64,000 nucleotides of DNA, taken from JBEBGV01 sp040081265 (GTDB taxonomy: Bacteria; Acidobacteriota; Vicinamibacteria; Vicinamibacterales; UBA2999). Positions 50,645-59,952 of this stretch are shown here, in pieces (the stretch's first letter is position 1; each line of letters starts with the position of its first letter). Under the pieces are notes generated by a model that saw only the letters and a program-made list of their open reading frames with translations, ran no database searches and was not told where the DNA came from. The position numbers were made by a program, and so were the translations under genes. Location: the NCBI GenBank assembly GCA_040081265.1, contig JBEBGV010000008.1, positions 1 to 64,000 of the forward strand, read 5' to 3'.

Positions 50645-51553
50645 GTGACCGACGTCTTTACCATTGGCTTGATTCAGGACCACGCCAGCGGCGACCGACA
50701 GGACAACATCGCTCGGGCATCAACCCTCATTCGCGAAGCCGCGACCAAAGGCGCGCAGATCATCTGCCTGAAAGAACTGTTCGATGCGCCGTACTTCTGC
50801 AAGGCGCAGCACGCAGATCGCTTCGACCTGGCCGAACCCATTCCCGGCCCCACCGTCGACCTCATGCAGGGCCTCGCGCGCGAGCTCGAGGTCGTCCTGA
50901 TCGTCCCGCTGTTCGAACGAGAAGCGCCCGGCGTCTACCGTAACTCGGCCGCCATCATCGATGCCGACGGAACGCTCCTCGGGGTGTACCGAAAGATGCA
51001 CATCCCTGACGACCCGCTCTTTTACGAGAAGTACTACTTCACGCCCGGCGACCGGCCGGCGACGGACCGACCCGGCGAGGCAGCCGGGTTCCGCGTGTGG
51101 AAGACACGCTACGCCACCATCGGCGTCCTGATCTGCTGGGACCAGTGGTATCCGGAGGCTGCGCGCATCACCAGCCTCCTCGGCGCGCAGGTGCTCTTTT
51201 ACCCGACCGCTATCGGATGGCATCCCGCTGAACGCACTGAGTGGGGCGCGTCCCAGGTTGACGCGTGGCAAACCGCCCAGCGTGCGCACGCCATCGCCAA
51301 CGGCGTCTACGTGGCCGCGGCCAATCGCGTCGGACACGAAGACGAGCCGGGTACCCAGGGGATCGAGTTCTTCGGTCATTCCTTTATCGCCGACCCGTTC
51401 GGGCGTGTACTCGCTCAGGCCGATACCCGCCAGGACGTCCTCATCGCACGCTGCGATCCCGCCCTGATTGAGAGCGTCAGGAGGAACTGGCCGTTCCTGC
51501 GCGATCGACGCGTCGATGCGTATGGCCCGATCCTGAGCCGGTATATCGGATGA
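50645..51553 (+). CDS. aguB: N-carbamoylputrescine amidase
   Basis: Nitrilase-superfamily enzyme that hydrolyses N-carbamoylputrescine to putrescine. 302 residues with the catalytic glutamate in CLKELF, lysine in YRKMHIPDD and cysteine in VLICWDQWYPEAARI, and the family's EKYYFTPGD. GTG 50645 is chosen because it directly precedes the first strand TIGLIQDHA. The stop overlaps aguA by 4 bases. Confidence 0.95.
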   Translation: MTDVFTIGLIQDHASGDRQDNIARASTLIREAATKGAQIICLKELFDAPYFCKAQHADRFDLAEPIPGPTVDLMQGLARELEVVLIVPLFEREAPGVYRNSAAIIDADGTLLGVYRKMHIPDDPLFYEKYYFTPGDRPATDRPGEAAGFRVWKTRYATIGVLICWDQWYPEAARITSLLGAQVLFYPTAIGWHPAERTEWGASQVDAWQTAQRAHAIANGVYVAAANRVGHEDEPGTQGIEFFGHSFIADPFGRVLAQADTRQDVLIARCDPALIESVRRNWPFLRDRRVDAYGPILSRYIG

Positions 51554-52617
51554 CCTCGCGCGTGCACGCCGGGCTTCGCATGCCGGCCGAATGGGCGCGC
51601 CATCGTGCGACCTGGATCAGCTGGCCGCATCACGAACCCGACTGGCCCGGCAAGCTCGGCCCCATCCCGTGGGTCTACGCGGAGATCGTGCGGCTGCTCG
51701 CTGATCACGAAGAGGTCGAGATCCTGTGCCACGATGAAGGCGTTCAAGAGGCAGCGCTCGCCTCGCTCGATGCGCACCACGTCAGGCTCTCGCGCGTGCG
51801 CAGCCACATTGTCCCCACGGACCGCGTGTGGTTGCGCGACTCCGCTCCAACCGGAGTCATCAACGACCAGGGTGGGCTCACCTGGGTCAACTGGGCCTTC
51901 AATGGGTGGGCCAAATACGACAATTACCTGCTGGACGCCAGGGTCGGCTCAGCGATTGCGGCCGTGACGGGCGTCGACCGCGTGGAACCGTCGCGCGGAG
52001 ACTCGACGCGCCTCGTCCTTGAAGGAGGGGGCATCGACGTCAACGGTGCGGGTCTCCTCCTGACCACCGAAGAATGGCTGCTGAGCGACATCCAGGTGCG
52101 CAACCCCGGGTTCTCCCGGCAGGACTACGACCGCGTGTTCGGTGAATGGCTGGGCGTCCGCCGGACGATCTGGCTGGGCGAGGGCTGTGTCGGGGACGAC
52201 ACTCACGGCCACGTCGACGACATCGCACGATTCGTGTCCCGTGACACGGTGGCGCTGGCGGTCGAACGCGACCCGGGAGACGACAACCACGCGCGCTCCC
52301 TCGACAACCTGCGCCGTCTGGAGCTGGCCTCGCTGGATCCGGCCATCGGGCCGCTGCGGATCGTGGAGCTGCCCTTTCCACGCCCGGTGATGATGCAGGG
52401 CGAGCGGCTTCCAGCCAGCTATGCGAACTTCTACATCGCCAACGGCGTCGTGCTGGTGCCGACCTTCAACGATCCGAACGATCGGGTCGCGATGGACGTC
52501 CTCGCCCGGGCAATGCCGCACCATCGGATCGTCGGCGTCCACGCAGTCGATCTGGTCTGGGGGCTGGGAACACTGCACTGCCTGACGCAGCAGGAACCGG
52601 CGGGTATCCGTACGTAG
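51550..52617 (+). CDS. aguA: Agmatine deiminase
   Basis: Peptidyl-arginine-deiminase fold enzyme converting agmatine to N-carbamoylputrescine. 355 residues: MPAEWARHRATWISWPH at the start, the LEGGGIDVNG strand, DDTHGHVDDIARF and the catalytic cysteine in GTLHCLTQQEP. Start ATG overlaps the aguB stop (ATGA). The TAG stop lies in a GC-rich palindrome. Confidence 0.95.
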   Translation: MTSRVHAGLRMPAEWARHRATWISWPHHEPDWPGKLGPIPWVYAEIVRLLADHEEVEILCHDEGVQEAALASLDAHHVRLSRVRSHIVPTDRVWLRDSAPTGVINDQGGLTWVNWAFNGWAKYDNYLLDARVGSAIAAVTGVDRVEPSRGDSTRLVLEGGGIDVNGAGLLLTTEEWLLSDIQVRNPGFSRQDYDRVFGEWLGVRRTIWLGEGCVGDDTHGHVDDIARFVSRDTVALAVERDPGDDNHARSLDNLRRLELASLDPAIGPLRIVELPFPRPVMMQGERLPASYANFYIANGVVLVPTFNDPNDRVAMDVLARAMPHHRIVGVHAVDLVWGLGTLHCLTQQEPAGIRT

Positions 52618-52640
52618 GGCGGGTCGCGGGACCCGCCGGA
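52612..52640. repeat. GC-rich palindrome (dispersed repeat copy 2)
   Basis: CGTAGGGCGGGTC-GCGG-GACCCGCCGG forms an 8-base-pair hairpin between convergent aguA and the TonB receptor gene. It supplies the aguA stop TAG and ends next to the receptor stop. Matches the copy at 29114-29140 read on the other strand. Confidence 0.6.
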
Positions 52641-54464
52641 TTAACGCGACCCAATCGCCAGCGTCACGGTGGCGGCACGACCCGGCATCGCCACACCCGC
52701 AATTTCCTGGTAGACCTCGTCGGTCAGATTCGTACCCTCGACGCGCAATTCGTAGGCGCCAAACGCCCGGCTGACACGGACATCGACCACCGCGTAATCA
52801 GTAACGAGGGTGTTTCGCCGACGGTGCTTGAATTCAAAACGTGGCGCGATGCGTATGTCGCCAGGCGCCTTGATCAGGGCCGCAGCGACCAGCACATGCG
52901 GTGCGTAGTCGAGCACGTACTTCGACAAGCACGTCGGCGCACCACACAGCGTCGAGAGCGTGGTGGTGCTGACATCGGTGCGTGTGTAGCCGCCCTGCAC
53001 GAACGAGCCATTGGTCCACGTCCGCCGAAGCGACAGCTCGGCGCCCTGTGCGCGCGCATGGTGCACATTGAAGGTGCGCCAGATGTCGGCCGGCGTTGGA
53101 CGCAACCAGTCGATCACGTCCTCGTCCTGACGAGCGAACCCGCCCGCCTGTAACAACCAGCCACCGGCGATGAACACGTCGACACCACCATCGCCGCCCC
53201 ATGAGTGCTCGGGGCCAACCTCGGCGCGCGCCTGGTTAGCGGGGTCGCGATAGAAGCGCTCAGTGAAGGTCGGCGCGCGGAATGACCGACCGCCAGAGGC
53301 TCGCACGCGCACCCGCGCCGCTGGCCACCAGCTCACGCCGACGCCGGGGCTGGCCGACGACCCGAACTCGTCGTAGCGTTCCACCCGCAGTGAGCCGTCT
53401 ACCTGCACGTTGGTGGCCACGGCATAGCGCAACTCGGCAAATCCGCTGACACGCGAGGTCGTGTGGTCGCCCAGGTTGGTCGAGTGCAGCCAGTCTGATC
53501 CGACTTCCCCCCCCACCGTCGCGGCTCCGCGGGCGGCGATCGGCCGAGACGCTTTCACGGTCCCCAGCAGGGCGTGAGATCGATGACGGTTATCAGACAG
53601 CGTCGGACGCCTGACGTCGAAGACGAAGTGATCGCCGTGGGTGCGATAGGACCCCGCCCCGCTGAACGCCCACGGACCGACCGATCCGATCACCCCGCTG
53701 GCGTCAACAAGCGTCTGGTGGGTCCATTCATGCGACGGCGCGGCGCCATAGAACCCATTGGCGCCAAAGTCCTTCGACACGTGTGACACGCCAAGCGAGG
53801 CCCGCGTCCCGACGCTCGTGCGCGACGTGAATGCACCGGTGGCAAACTGCCGCTCGAACATGAACCCGCTCGATCGATCCGCTGATCCGGACACCAGTGT
53901 CCGCAGCTCCGGCCGTCCGAAGGAGGCCTGCGCCCGTGTCGCCACCAGATCGAAGCTACCAGCTTCAACTGACACCGAGGCCGGCGCGTCACGACGGGTG
54001 ATGATGTTGATCGTTCCGCCGAAGGCGTCGGCGCCAAACAGCGACGCGCCACCTCCCTGGAGAATCTCGATCCGTTCGATGGCGTCCACGGGCACGGGGA
54101 TATCGCCGTTGTGGTGTCCGCTCTGTGTGTCATTCAATCGAATGCCATCAACCAGCACGAGTGTCTGCCCGAAACCGCCCCCGCGAATCGAGAAGTCGGT
54201 CTGCATACCCCGCTCGCCCCGGCTCCGGACGTCGATCGAGGAGACCAGGCGCAGCAGGTCAGCAACGCTGCGCGACGGCAGCGCAGCTATCTGTTCTCTG
54301 GTCACGATAGTCAGCGCGCGGGTGGCGGACCCGAGCTCAACCGGGGTCGTCGACGCGGTGACAACGACCGTCTGGCGAAACGAATCCTGCGCAGAAGCGA
54401 CCGCACGCGACGACAGCGCGACGGCACACACGAGACAGATCCTGACTGGGATGGTGTTGAACAT
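52641..54464 (-). CDS. TonB-dependent outer membrane receptor (BtuB-like)
   Basis: 607 residues. Signal peptide ending VASAQ, a TonB-box-like segment (RQTVVVTAS), the plug domain (LVLVDGIRLND, GADAFGGTINIITRR), and a 22-strand-type barrel. The plug resembles BtuB/Cir receptors, but no cobalamin riboswitch is near and the substrate is unknown. Starts at ATG 54464 rather than the longer 54488 form. Confidence 0.88.
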   Translation of the reverse strand: MFNTIPVRICLVCAVALSSRAVASAQDSFRQTVVVTASTTPVELGSATRALTIVTREQIAALPSRSVADLLRLVSSIDVRSRGERGMQTDFSIRGGGFGQTLVLVDGIRLNDTQSGHHNGDIPVPVDAIERIEILQGGGASLFGADAFGGTINIITRRDAPASVSVEAGSFDLVATRAQASFGRPELRTLVSGSADRSSGFMFERQFATGAFTSRTSVGTRASLGVSHVSKDFGANGFYGAAPSHEWTHQTLVDASGVIGSVGPWAFSGAGSYRTHGDHFVFDVRRPTLSDNRHRSHALLGTVKASRPIAARGAATVGGEVGSDWLHSTNLGDHTTSRVSGFAELRYAVATNVQVDGSLRVERYDEFGSSASPGVGVSWWPAARVRVRASGGRSFRAPTFTERFYRDPANQARAEVGPEHSWGGDGGVDVFIAGGWLLQAGGFARQDEDVIDWLRPTPADIWRTFNVHHARAQGAELSLRRTWTNGSFVQGGYTRTDVSTTTLSTLCGAPTCLSKYVLDYAPHVLVAAALIKAPGDIRIAPRFEFKHRRRNTLVTDYAVVDVRVSRAFGAYELRVEGTNLTDEVYQEIAGVAMPGRAATVTLAIGSR

Positions 54465-54497
54465 CGTGAACGCCGCGAAGGGTACCACACCGCCCCG

Positions 54498-55004
54498 TCA
54501 GTGCACGGCCTTCCAGTCGGCGACAAAGCGTGCCGCGAGTGCGCGGACCTCTTCGACGATGTCGGCGCGCAGCATACGCAGAGGCATCACAGACACGCTG
54601 TGCTGGTCCCAGCTCATGGCGTTGACGACGCGCGACTCCGTCGTCAGCGAGACCAGGGTCTGTCGGAGGTGCAGTTGGATGGCCACCGCCACGTCGCCGT
54701 TGCCGCCCGCCACCGCACTGACGTGGACGTAGACGTATGGCTTCGAGGAGCTCGGATTCTCGCGCTGTGACTGGTAAATGGTAACGCCAGCAGCGGTGAG
54801 CTGCTGGGTGACCTCGCGTGTCAGGCCGGTCGTGCTCAGCCCGACAGCCTCGAGTTCGGGTTGAAGGGGCTCGACCAGTACTTCCACGCCCGGCAGGCCG
54901 CGCAGCGTGTCGCGACCCGTTGTCACAAACATCTGTGCCCAGGCGAGCGAGGGCGCCCCGCCGAGAATGAACAGCAGGCAGAGCGACAGCCGGACGCAGG
55001 GCAC
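54498..55004 (-). CDS. Secreted hypothetical protein
   Basis: 168 residues with a signal peptide ending SLAWAQ. The rest alternates strands and helices (VEVLVEPLQPELEAVGLS, YVYVHVSAVAGG, VAVAIQLHLRQ), suggesting a periplasmic mixed alpha/beta domain. It lies 4 bases from the bactofilin gene and 33 bases from the TonB receptor, so the three probably form a transcript. No family recognised. Confidence 0.65.
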   Translation of the reverse strand: MPCVRLSLCLLFILGGAPSLAWAQMFVTTGRDTLRGLPGVEVLVEPLQPELEAVGLSTTGLTREVTQQLTAAGVTIYQSQRENPSSSKPYVYVHVSAVAGGNGDVAVAIQLHLRQTLVSLTTESRVVNAMSWDQHSVSVMPLRMLRADIVEEVRALAARFVADWKAVH

Positions 55005-55008
55005 CGAC

Positions 55009-55386
55009 CTACCCGACCTGGGCGGCCGGCTTGCCGTCGGCGATCTTCAGGCCCGCGGGATTCTTGCCCCTGGCCTGGCGGTCCATGTCGATGAGGCCGT
55101 TGAAGAGCGCCCCCTCGTGCAACACCACCGCCGGCGTGGTCAGCGTGCCCGAGACCTTGGCGTTGGGCGTCAGCTCCACCCGCGACGCCGCGGTGACGCT
55201 GCCGTCCAGCGCGCCGTCGATGGTGACGGATGACCCGCGCACCTCGGCATCCACGCGGCCTTGCTGCGCCACGCGCAGTGCACCGCTTTCCATGTTGATG
55301 TGGCCTTTCACGGTTCCGTGCACCGTGATGTCTTCATGGCTTGTGACTTCACCGGTAATCAGCAGCGAGGGTCCAATGGTCGTCAT
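55009..55386 (-). CDS. Bactofilin (polymerising cytoskeletal protein)
   Basis: 125 residues. The core is a right-handed beta helix made of repeats such as ITVHGTVKGHI, VTIDGALDGSV, VELTPNAKVSGTL, with short disordered ends. Bactofilins polymerise without nucleotide and organise envelope enzymes. ATG 55386 is chosen since the longer frame is low complexity. It follows the M28 peptidase gene. Confidence 0.85.
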   Translation of the reverse strand: MTTIGPSLLITGEVTSHEDITVHGTVKGHINMESGALRVAQQGRVDAEVRGSSVTIDGALDGSVTAASRVELTPNAKVSGTLTTPAVVLHEGALFNGLIDMDRQARGKNPAGLKIADGKPAAQVG

Positions 55387-55474
55387 CGTTGTTGTGATTC
55401 CAGATGGAGGAATGGAGAACTCTGCACTAGGTGTCGGCGTTGGTCCGGGTTTTCTGTAGGGCGTCCTGGCCGAT

Positions 55475-57151
55475 CTACCGGCCCGTGCCGGCCCGCGTGA
55501 TCGCGCGCGGTCCCCGGTTGTCCCTGACCGGCACGTGATCGAGGTTGGCGACCCGCCAGCCAGTGTCGTAGACCAGCTGGGCAATGCGTGCCATCTTTGC
55601 GAAGTCGATCTTGCCTATCTCATCGGTGACGGCGTGGTAGTCGGCGTGGAGACCCGTCGTGAAGAAGATGATCGGCACCCCCTTGGCTGCATAACTGTAG
55701 TGGTCGCTTCGCGTGTAGAGCGACTCGAGATCGGCCGGATCGTTGAGGGTGTAATCGAGCGTCAGCGGATTCATGAGCGCGCGGTTGGCCTGCTCATTGA
55801 TCTGGTGCAGTTCGGTGCTGATGCGGTCCGACCCGACCAGATACAACGTGTTGGCCTCGGCGGGGCTGTCGCATTTGTTCCGTCCGACCATGTCGATATT
55901 GAGCTGGGCGGCCACCGTCTCCATGGGCACGACGGGAAAATCGGCCATGTACTGCGACCCGTAGAGTCCGGCTTCCTCGCCGGTGTGCCACACGAACAAC
56001 ACGCTGCGCCTGGGTTTCGGGCCCTGCGCATATGCCTTGGCCAGCGCCAGCAACGTGACAGTCCCCGACCCATCGTCGTCGGCGCCGTTGAAGATGATGT
56101 CGTTGGGTGGCGGCGGAGGCCGCTGCAGTCCAGGGCACATGTTGCTGATGTCGGGAACGAAGCCACCAGTGGTCTCGGCGTAGCCCACGTGGTCGTAGTG
56201 GGCCCCATACAGAAGATACGTGTCGCGAAGCTGCGGATCCGTTCCCCTGACGCGGGCAACGATGTTGCGGCTCAGGCGGGTTTGCGCGACCTCGTAGTCA
56301 GCCTCGATGTCGATGCGAAGGCGAACGCCGTCGAGATTCACGCGAGGTAACGCTTCGCGTCGTTCGGCCCTCCCCTTCAGATCGGCGTAGTCGTAGCCGG
56401 AACCCGAGAACAGGAACTCAAAGAATGCGTCCTCCGCGGTCAGTCGCGGTGCACGAACAGTGTCCAGTCTCTGAACTGTCTGGAAATCGGGACGCGCGCC
56501 ACGCCCCCCGCCAGCCGGCGGCTGACTGTTCTGCGCCTGCTGCAGGGCGGGACCAATCGCTGCGGCAGCGTGTCGGGTGTCAACGGCTTCGCCCGCCCTG
56601 CTGAAGACAACCTGGTTCTGCGCCTCACTGAAGGCCTGCGGGCTGCGACCAATGAAGACCGCTACCTTGCCGTTGACGTCACGCCCGGCGTAATCGTGCT
56701 GGTTCAGCGGGGCGAACTCGAGGCCATAGCCGACAAATTCCGCTTCGCCGCTCCACGTGCGCTTCGCGCCCTGATTGCGCTGAAAACGCACGCCTTCGCC
56801 GTCACGAAAGGTCCGCGTCTGTCCTCTCACAGTGACCGTTACCGTCGAGGTGCCGCGATTGCGCACTCCCAGAACCTTCACCGTCTGGAAGAACGTGCCG
56901 TCCTCGCCCGCCGGTTCAACACCAAGCGCCTTGAGCTCGTCCGCGATATAGGCGGCGGCAACCCCTGCGCCTTCGGTGAAGATCTGCCGGCCCTGGGCCG
57001 TGTCAGACGCGATGAACGACAGCCAGTTTCGAAGGTCGGCGGTCGAGATGGCGGCAGGCGGCCCCGGACTCTGCGCCGACACCGGCAGAACCAGCGCCAG
57101 ACAGGCGGCGACGAGTGCCGCAAAGAGGACGTGCCCGACCCTGGAACCCAT
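55475..57151 (-). CDS. Secreted M28-family zinc peptidase with PA-type insert
   Basis: 558 residues, signal peptide ending PVSAQS. The M28 catalytic domain shows YGAHYDHVGY (zinc histidine), NGADDDGSGTVTLLALA (bridging aspartate), HTGEEAGLYGS (catalytic glutamate) and TGLHADYHAVTDE (second histidine). A mid-protein region with FVGYGLEFAP...GKVAVFIG looks like a PA-type domain. Likely a periplasmic or secreted aminopeptidase. Confidence 0.9.
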   Translation of the reverse strand: MGSRVGHVLFAALVAACLALVLPVSAQSPGPPAAISTADLRNWLSFIASDTAQGRQIFTEGAGVAAAYIADELKALGVEPAGEDGTFFQTVKVLGVRNRGTSTVTVTVRGQTRTFRDGEGVRFQRNQGAKRTWSGEAEFVGYGLEFAPLNQHDYAGRDVNGKVAVFIGRSPQAFSEAQNQVVFSRAGEAVDTRHAAAAIGPALQQAQNSQPPAGGGRGARPDFQTVQRLDTVRAPRLTAEDAFFEFLFSGSGYDYADLKGRAERREALPRVNLDGVRLRIDIEADYEVAQTRLSRNIVARVRGTDPQLRDTYLLYGAHYDHVGYAETTGGFVPDISNMCPGLQRPPPPPNDIIFNGADDDGSGTVTLLALAKAYAQGPKPRRSVLFVWHTGEEAGLYGSQYMADFPVVPMETVAAQLNIDMVGRNKCDSPAEANTLYLVGSDRISTELHQINEQANRALMNPLTLDYTLNDPADLESLYTRSDHYSYAAKGVPIIFFTTGLHADYHAVTDEIGKIDFAKMARIAQLVYDTGWRVANLDHVPVRDNRGPRAITRAGTGR

Positions 57152-57161
57152 GCGGCCGAGT

Positions 57162-57365
57162 TTAGCGAACTTTTGCCCTCGGCGCTCGCCCCCTGCTCTT
57201 TGGTGCCGCCACACACTCCTTGCGAGCCTCCTTCGCCTCAGGCGAGTCGCCGGGCATGGCCGCGATGTCGCAGGCGGGTTCGTCCTGCTGGAACTCGGGC
57301 AGGTTCTCCCTGCGATACGGAGCGTCGGGCTTCAAACCAATCTCGAGCTTGTCTTTGAGTGACAT
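57162..57365 (-). CDS. Conserved-looking small hypothetical protein
   Basis: 67 residues beginning MSLKDKLEIGLKPDAPYRRE, with a basic C-terminus. ATG 57365 has GGGAGAG about 6 bases upstream. Two cysteines are far apart. It lies 10 bases upstream of the M28 peptidase start, in the same direction. No family recognised. Confidence 0.6.
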   Translation of the reverse strand: MSLKDKLEIGLKPDAPYRRENLPEFQQDEPACDIAAMPGDSPEAKEARKECVAAPKSRGRAPRAKVR

Positions 57366-57578
57366 GGCATCTCTCCCACCCGTGACGTCAGCAAAGGTCT
57401 TACCGAACTGAACTGAACCGTGGCGTTCGGCAAACCTTGCACGGCGGAGCTTGCTGATCGGTCGATCTGACGTATCGGCGGGCCAAGCCACTGCGTAAAT
57501 GGCACGAATTCCTGCTGAAGCGGGCCGCGTTGCCCTTGAGCACGCCGTTTGCACTCTGAGCCAGCAAGGAGAATCGAC

Positions 57579-57728
57579 ATGCTCGAAACACTCATCGCTG
57601 TTCTCGTCATTCTGTGGCTCCTGGGAATGGTCAGCTCTTACACGGTCGGTGGGCTCATCCACCTGCTGCTTGTCCTGGCGATCATTGTCGTGCTGGTGCG
57701 CGTCATCCAGGGCAGGCGCGTGGTCTGA
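57579..57728 (+). CDS. Lmo0937-family small membrane protein
   Basis: 49 residues with two hydrophobic segments (LIAVLVILWLLGMV and LIHLLLVLAIIVVLV) separated by a SSYTVGG turn, the lmo0937/DUF5670 pattern. AAGGAG precedes the ATG by 8 bases. Such genes are usually stress-related. The upstream 213 bases (57366-57578) hold no further gene. Confidence 0.75.
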   Translation: MLETLIAVLVILWLLGMVSSYTVGGLIHLLLVLAIIVVLVRVIQGRRVV

Positions 57729-57779
57729 TCTGGCTCTGACGCGTGATCTCTGTCCATACATGTTTCCGGAGGATCTCCC

Positions 57780-58382
57780 ATGACGAAATCGCTCATGCTT
57801 CCAGTCGCGCTGCTCAGTTTGTGGACCGCGACGAGCGTCGACACCGCCGCGCGCAGTCTGGCCGCGGCGCAGCGAACGCGCGCGGCGTCGCTCCCTGTCG
57901 GTGCCGAGATGGACGTGCGCATGAACAACCGCCTCAGCTCCGAGACCTCAGTCGTGGAGCAGCGCTTCGAAGCCAGTACTGTCGAAGACTACGTCCAGGA
58001 CGGGCGTGTCGTCGTGCCTGCCGGGTCGATTGTCAGGGGTGTGGTCAGCAGTGTTGACCCCGCCGGACGAGGGCTGGACCGCAAGGGCAAAATGACCCTT
58101 TCATTCGATCGCATCAGCGTCAACGGCCGTGATTCCCGCATCCGGGCCAGTGCCACCGAGGTGTTCGAAAGCGGTGGGATCAAAGAAGAAGCGGGCACGG
58201 CCGGCATCGGTGCTGGAATCGGCGGCGTGATCGGTGGCCTCCTCGGCGGATTGAAAGGCGCCGTCATTGGCGCGGCGGTTGGCGCTGGTGGAGCCATCGT
58301 CGCCACCGACGGCAAGGACGTGGTCATCCCTGTTGGCGCGATCATCCGCCTCCGCATGGATTCCCGCGCGCGGGTCGGCTAG
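57780..58382 (+). CDS. Exported protein with C-terminal glycine-zipper segment
   Basis: 200 residues with a signal-like N-terminus, a beta-rich middle (GAEMDVRMNNRLSS, VVPAGSIVRGVVSSVDP) resembling TrbI/conjugal SH3-type barrels, and a glycine-zipper hydrophobic region (GAGIGGVIGGLLGG). It ends with IPVGAIIRLRMDS. Likely envelope-associated; function unknown. A terminator follows its stop. Confidence 0.65.
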   Translation: MTKSLMLPVALLSLWTATSVDTAARSLAAAQRTRAASLPVGAEMDVRMNNRLSSETSVVEQRFEASTVEDYVQDGRVVVPAGSIVRGVVSSVDPAGRGLDRKGKMTLSFDRISVNGRDSRIRASATEVFESGGIKEEAGTAGIGAGIGGVIGGLLGGLKGAVIGAAVGAGGAIVATDGKDVVIPVGAIIRLRMDSRARVG

Positions 58383-58396
58383 GCCTGCACAAAAGA

Positions 58397-58427
58397 GGGT
58401 CGCCCGAGTAGCGGCGACCCTTGTTCT
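58397..58427 (+). terminator. Rho-independent terminator after glycine-zipper gene
   Basis: GGGTCGCC (58397-58404) pairs with GGCGACCC (58413-58420) and is followed by TTGTTCT. Confidence 0.7.
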
Positions 58428-58549
58428 CGCGCTCCCTGACCACACTCCCGTCGACGCCCCCGTCGAGACACACCCCACCCAACCACCAACTCCCACCTAC
58501 GGGGTGAACAATAGCGGTCCGGTTCTCGCGCGAGCCTTCGTCTCGTACA

Positions 58550-58580
58550 TGAAACGGGCCGCCGGTGAGGGCGGCCCGTT
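58550..58580 (-). terminator. Terminator hairpin after DUF1552 gene
   Basis: ACGGGCCGCC (58554-58563) and GGCGGCCCGT (58570-58579) form a 10-base-pair stem; on the minus strand it follows the DUF1552 stop and continues into TTTCATG. The remaining 58428-58549 shows no gene. Confidence 0.65.
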
Positions 58581-58621
58581 CACTGTTGCGGCGGGTCTCT
58601 TCAGACCCGGTCCAGGTGGTG

Positions 58622-59941
58622 CTAGACGAGCGTGATCTTGCCCGTGCTGGCGCCCATCTTGTCCATCTCGACACCGAACACTTCGCCCATGCCGAGGAGC
58701 AGGTTGGCCGTCGGCTCTTCCTTCTCCACCGCGATGTGCAGGTTGCCTTTGACGCGGCCACCGGCCTTGCCGAGGAGGAGCGCCGGTGGGCTCTTGCGGT
58801 CGTGCACGTTGCCGTTGCTCATGCCGCTGCCGAAGTAGAACAGCGAGTTGTCGAGCAGGTTGCCGTCGCCATCCGGCGTGTTTCGGAGCTTCTCCGCAAA
58901 CTCGGCCAGCTTGGCAATCTGATAGGTGCCGATCTTGGCGTACTTGGCCAGCGTCTCCGGATTGTTGGCGTGGTGGGAGATGCTGTGGTGCGCTTCCGGC
59001 ACACCGATGTGCGCGTAGCTGCGGCTGCTCGCTTCGTGGCCGAGCAGGAAGGTGAACACGCGGCTGATGTCGCCCTGGAACGCGATGCGCATCAGGTCGT
59101 AGGTCACCGTCATGTGGTCGTCGAAGAGCTCAGGGATGCCGAGGGGGGCGTCCGCGTTCTCCAGGCTGCCGAGCCGCGATTCCATGCGCCCGAGCTGCTG
59201 CTCAACGTCACGGACGTTGGTCAGGTACTCGTCGAGGATCTGCGTGTCCGACGGACCGAGGCCCTTCTTCAGCTTGGCGGTTTCCTCGAGCACCGAGTCG
59301 AGCATGCTCTGCTTCTGCTTGAGGTTGGCATTGCGCTGCTGGGTTGTGCCCACCTCACCGAACATGCGCTCGAAGGTCACGCGCGGGTTCACGCCCACTG
59401 GCAGCGGCGAGGTGTCATCGCGCCACGAGAGCGTGTTGAAGAAGGCGCACGGGAAGCCGTCACATGCACCGGCCGAGGTGCCCATGTCCTCGGTGCCCAC
59501 TTCAATCGACTTCAGCGGCGTGTCGCCGGCGACCTTATCGGCGATGTGCTGGTCGATGGTCTTCTTCGAGACAAGCTGCGAGAAGTCCGCCTTGCCGACC
59601 GGGCCCGTGCCGTTCAGAAACGCGGCGCTGGCGCCGAGGTGGATGGACCCCTGCGGGGCGGTCATCTTGCTGACCGTGGTGATGTAGTCCTTCATCCCCG
59701 CGAGCGGCTGCATGACACGCTTGAGCTCGAAGTCCGAACCCGTCGTGTCCGGATGCCAGTACTCCGGATAGATTCCGTTGGGGATGTACATCGCCGCGAA
59801 GCGCAGCGGGCGATTGGCCGCCGTGCGCGCCTGCGCGGTCAATGCCGGCACCATGGCGTCCAGGAACGGCAGTGCCACCGTGGCACCGAACGTTCCCACC
59901 AGGAACGTGCGCCGTGAGAGATGCTTCTTTGTAATGAACAT
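58622..59941 (-). CDS. DUF1552 protein, Tat-exported
   Basis: 439 residues starting with a twin-arginine signal (SRRTFL at 9-14) and a hydrophobic stretch ALPFLDAM. The body matches DUF1552, common in Acidobacteriota and Planctomycetota, with the family's RFAAMYIPNGIYPEYWHP opening and YFGSGMSNGNVHDRK near the end. It lies 11 bases downstream of the DUF1592-type gene and is likely co-expressed with it. Role unknown; a sulfatase-like or hydrolase fold has been suggested by similarity to DUF1501-type proteins, not shown here. Confidence 0.85.
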   Translation of the reverse strand: MFITKKHLSRRTFLVGTFGATVALPFLDAMVPALTAQARTAANRPLRFAAMYIPNGIYPEYWHPDTTGSDFELKRVMQPLAGMKDYITTVSKMTAPQGSIHLGASAAFLNGTGPVGKADFSQLVSKKTIDQHIADKVAGDTPLKSIEVGTEDMGTSAGACDGFPCAFFNTLSWRDDTSPLPVGVNPRVTFERMFGEVGTTQQRNANLKQKQSMLDSVLEETAKLKKGLGPSDTQILDEYLTNVRDVEQQLGRMESRLGSLENADAPLGIPELFDDHMTVTYDLMRIAFQGDISRVFTFLLGHEASSRSYAHIGVPEAHHSISHHANNPETLAKYAKIGTYQIAKLAEFAEKLRNTPDGDGNLLDNSLFYFGSGMSNGNVHDRKSPPALLLGKAGGRVKGNLHIAVEKEEPTANLLLGMGEVFGVEMDKMGASTGKITLV

Positions 59942-59952
59942 GACTGCTCCAG

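Noticed and set aside
54465..54497. Cobalamin riboswitch for the BtuB-like receptor
   Set aside because: Only 33 bases separate it from the upstream gene and no riboswitch core is visible.
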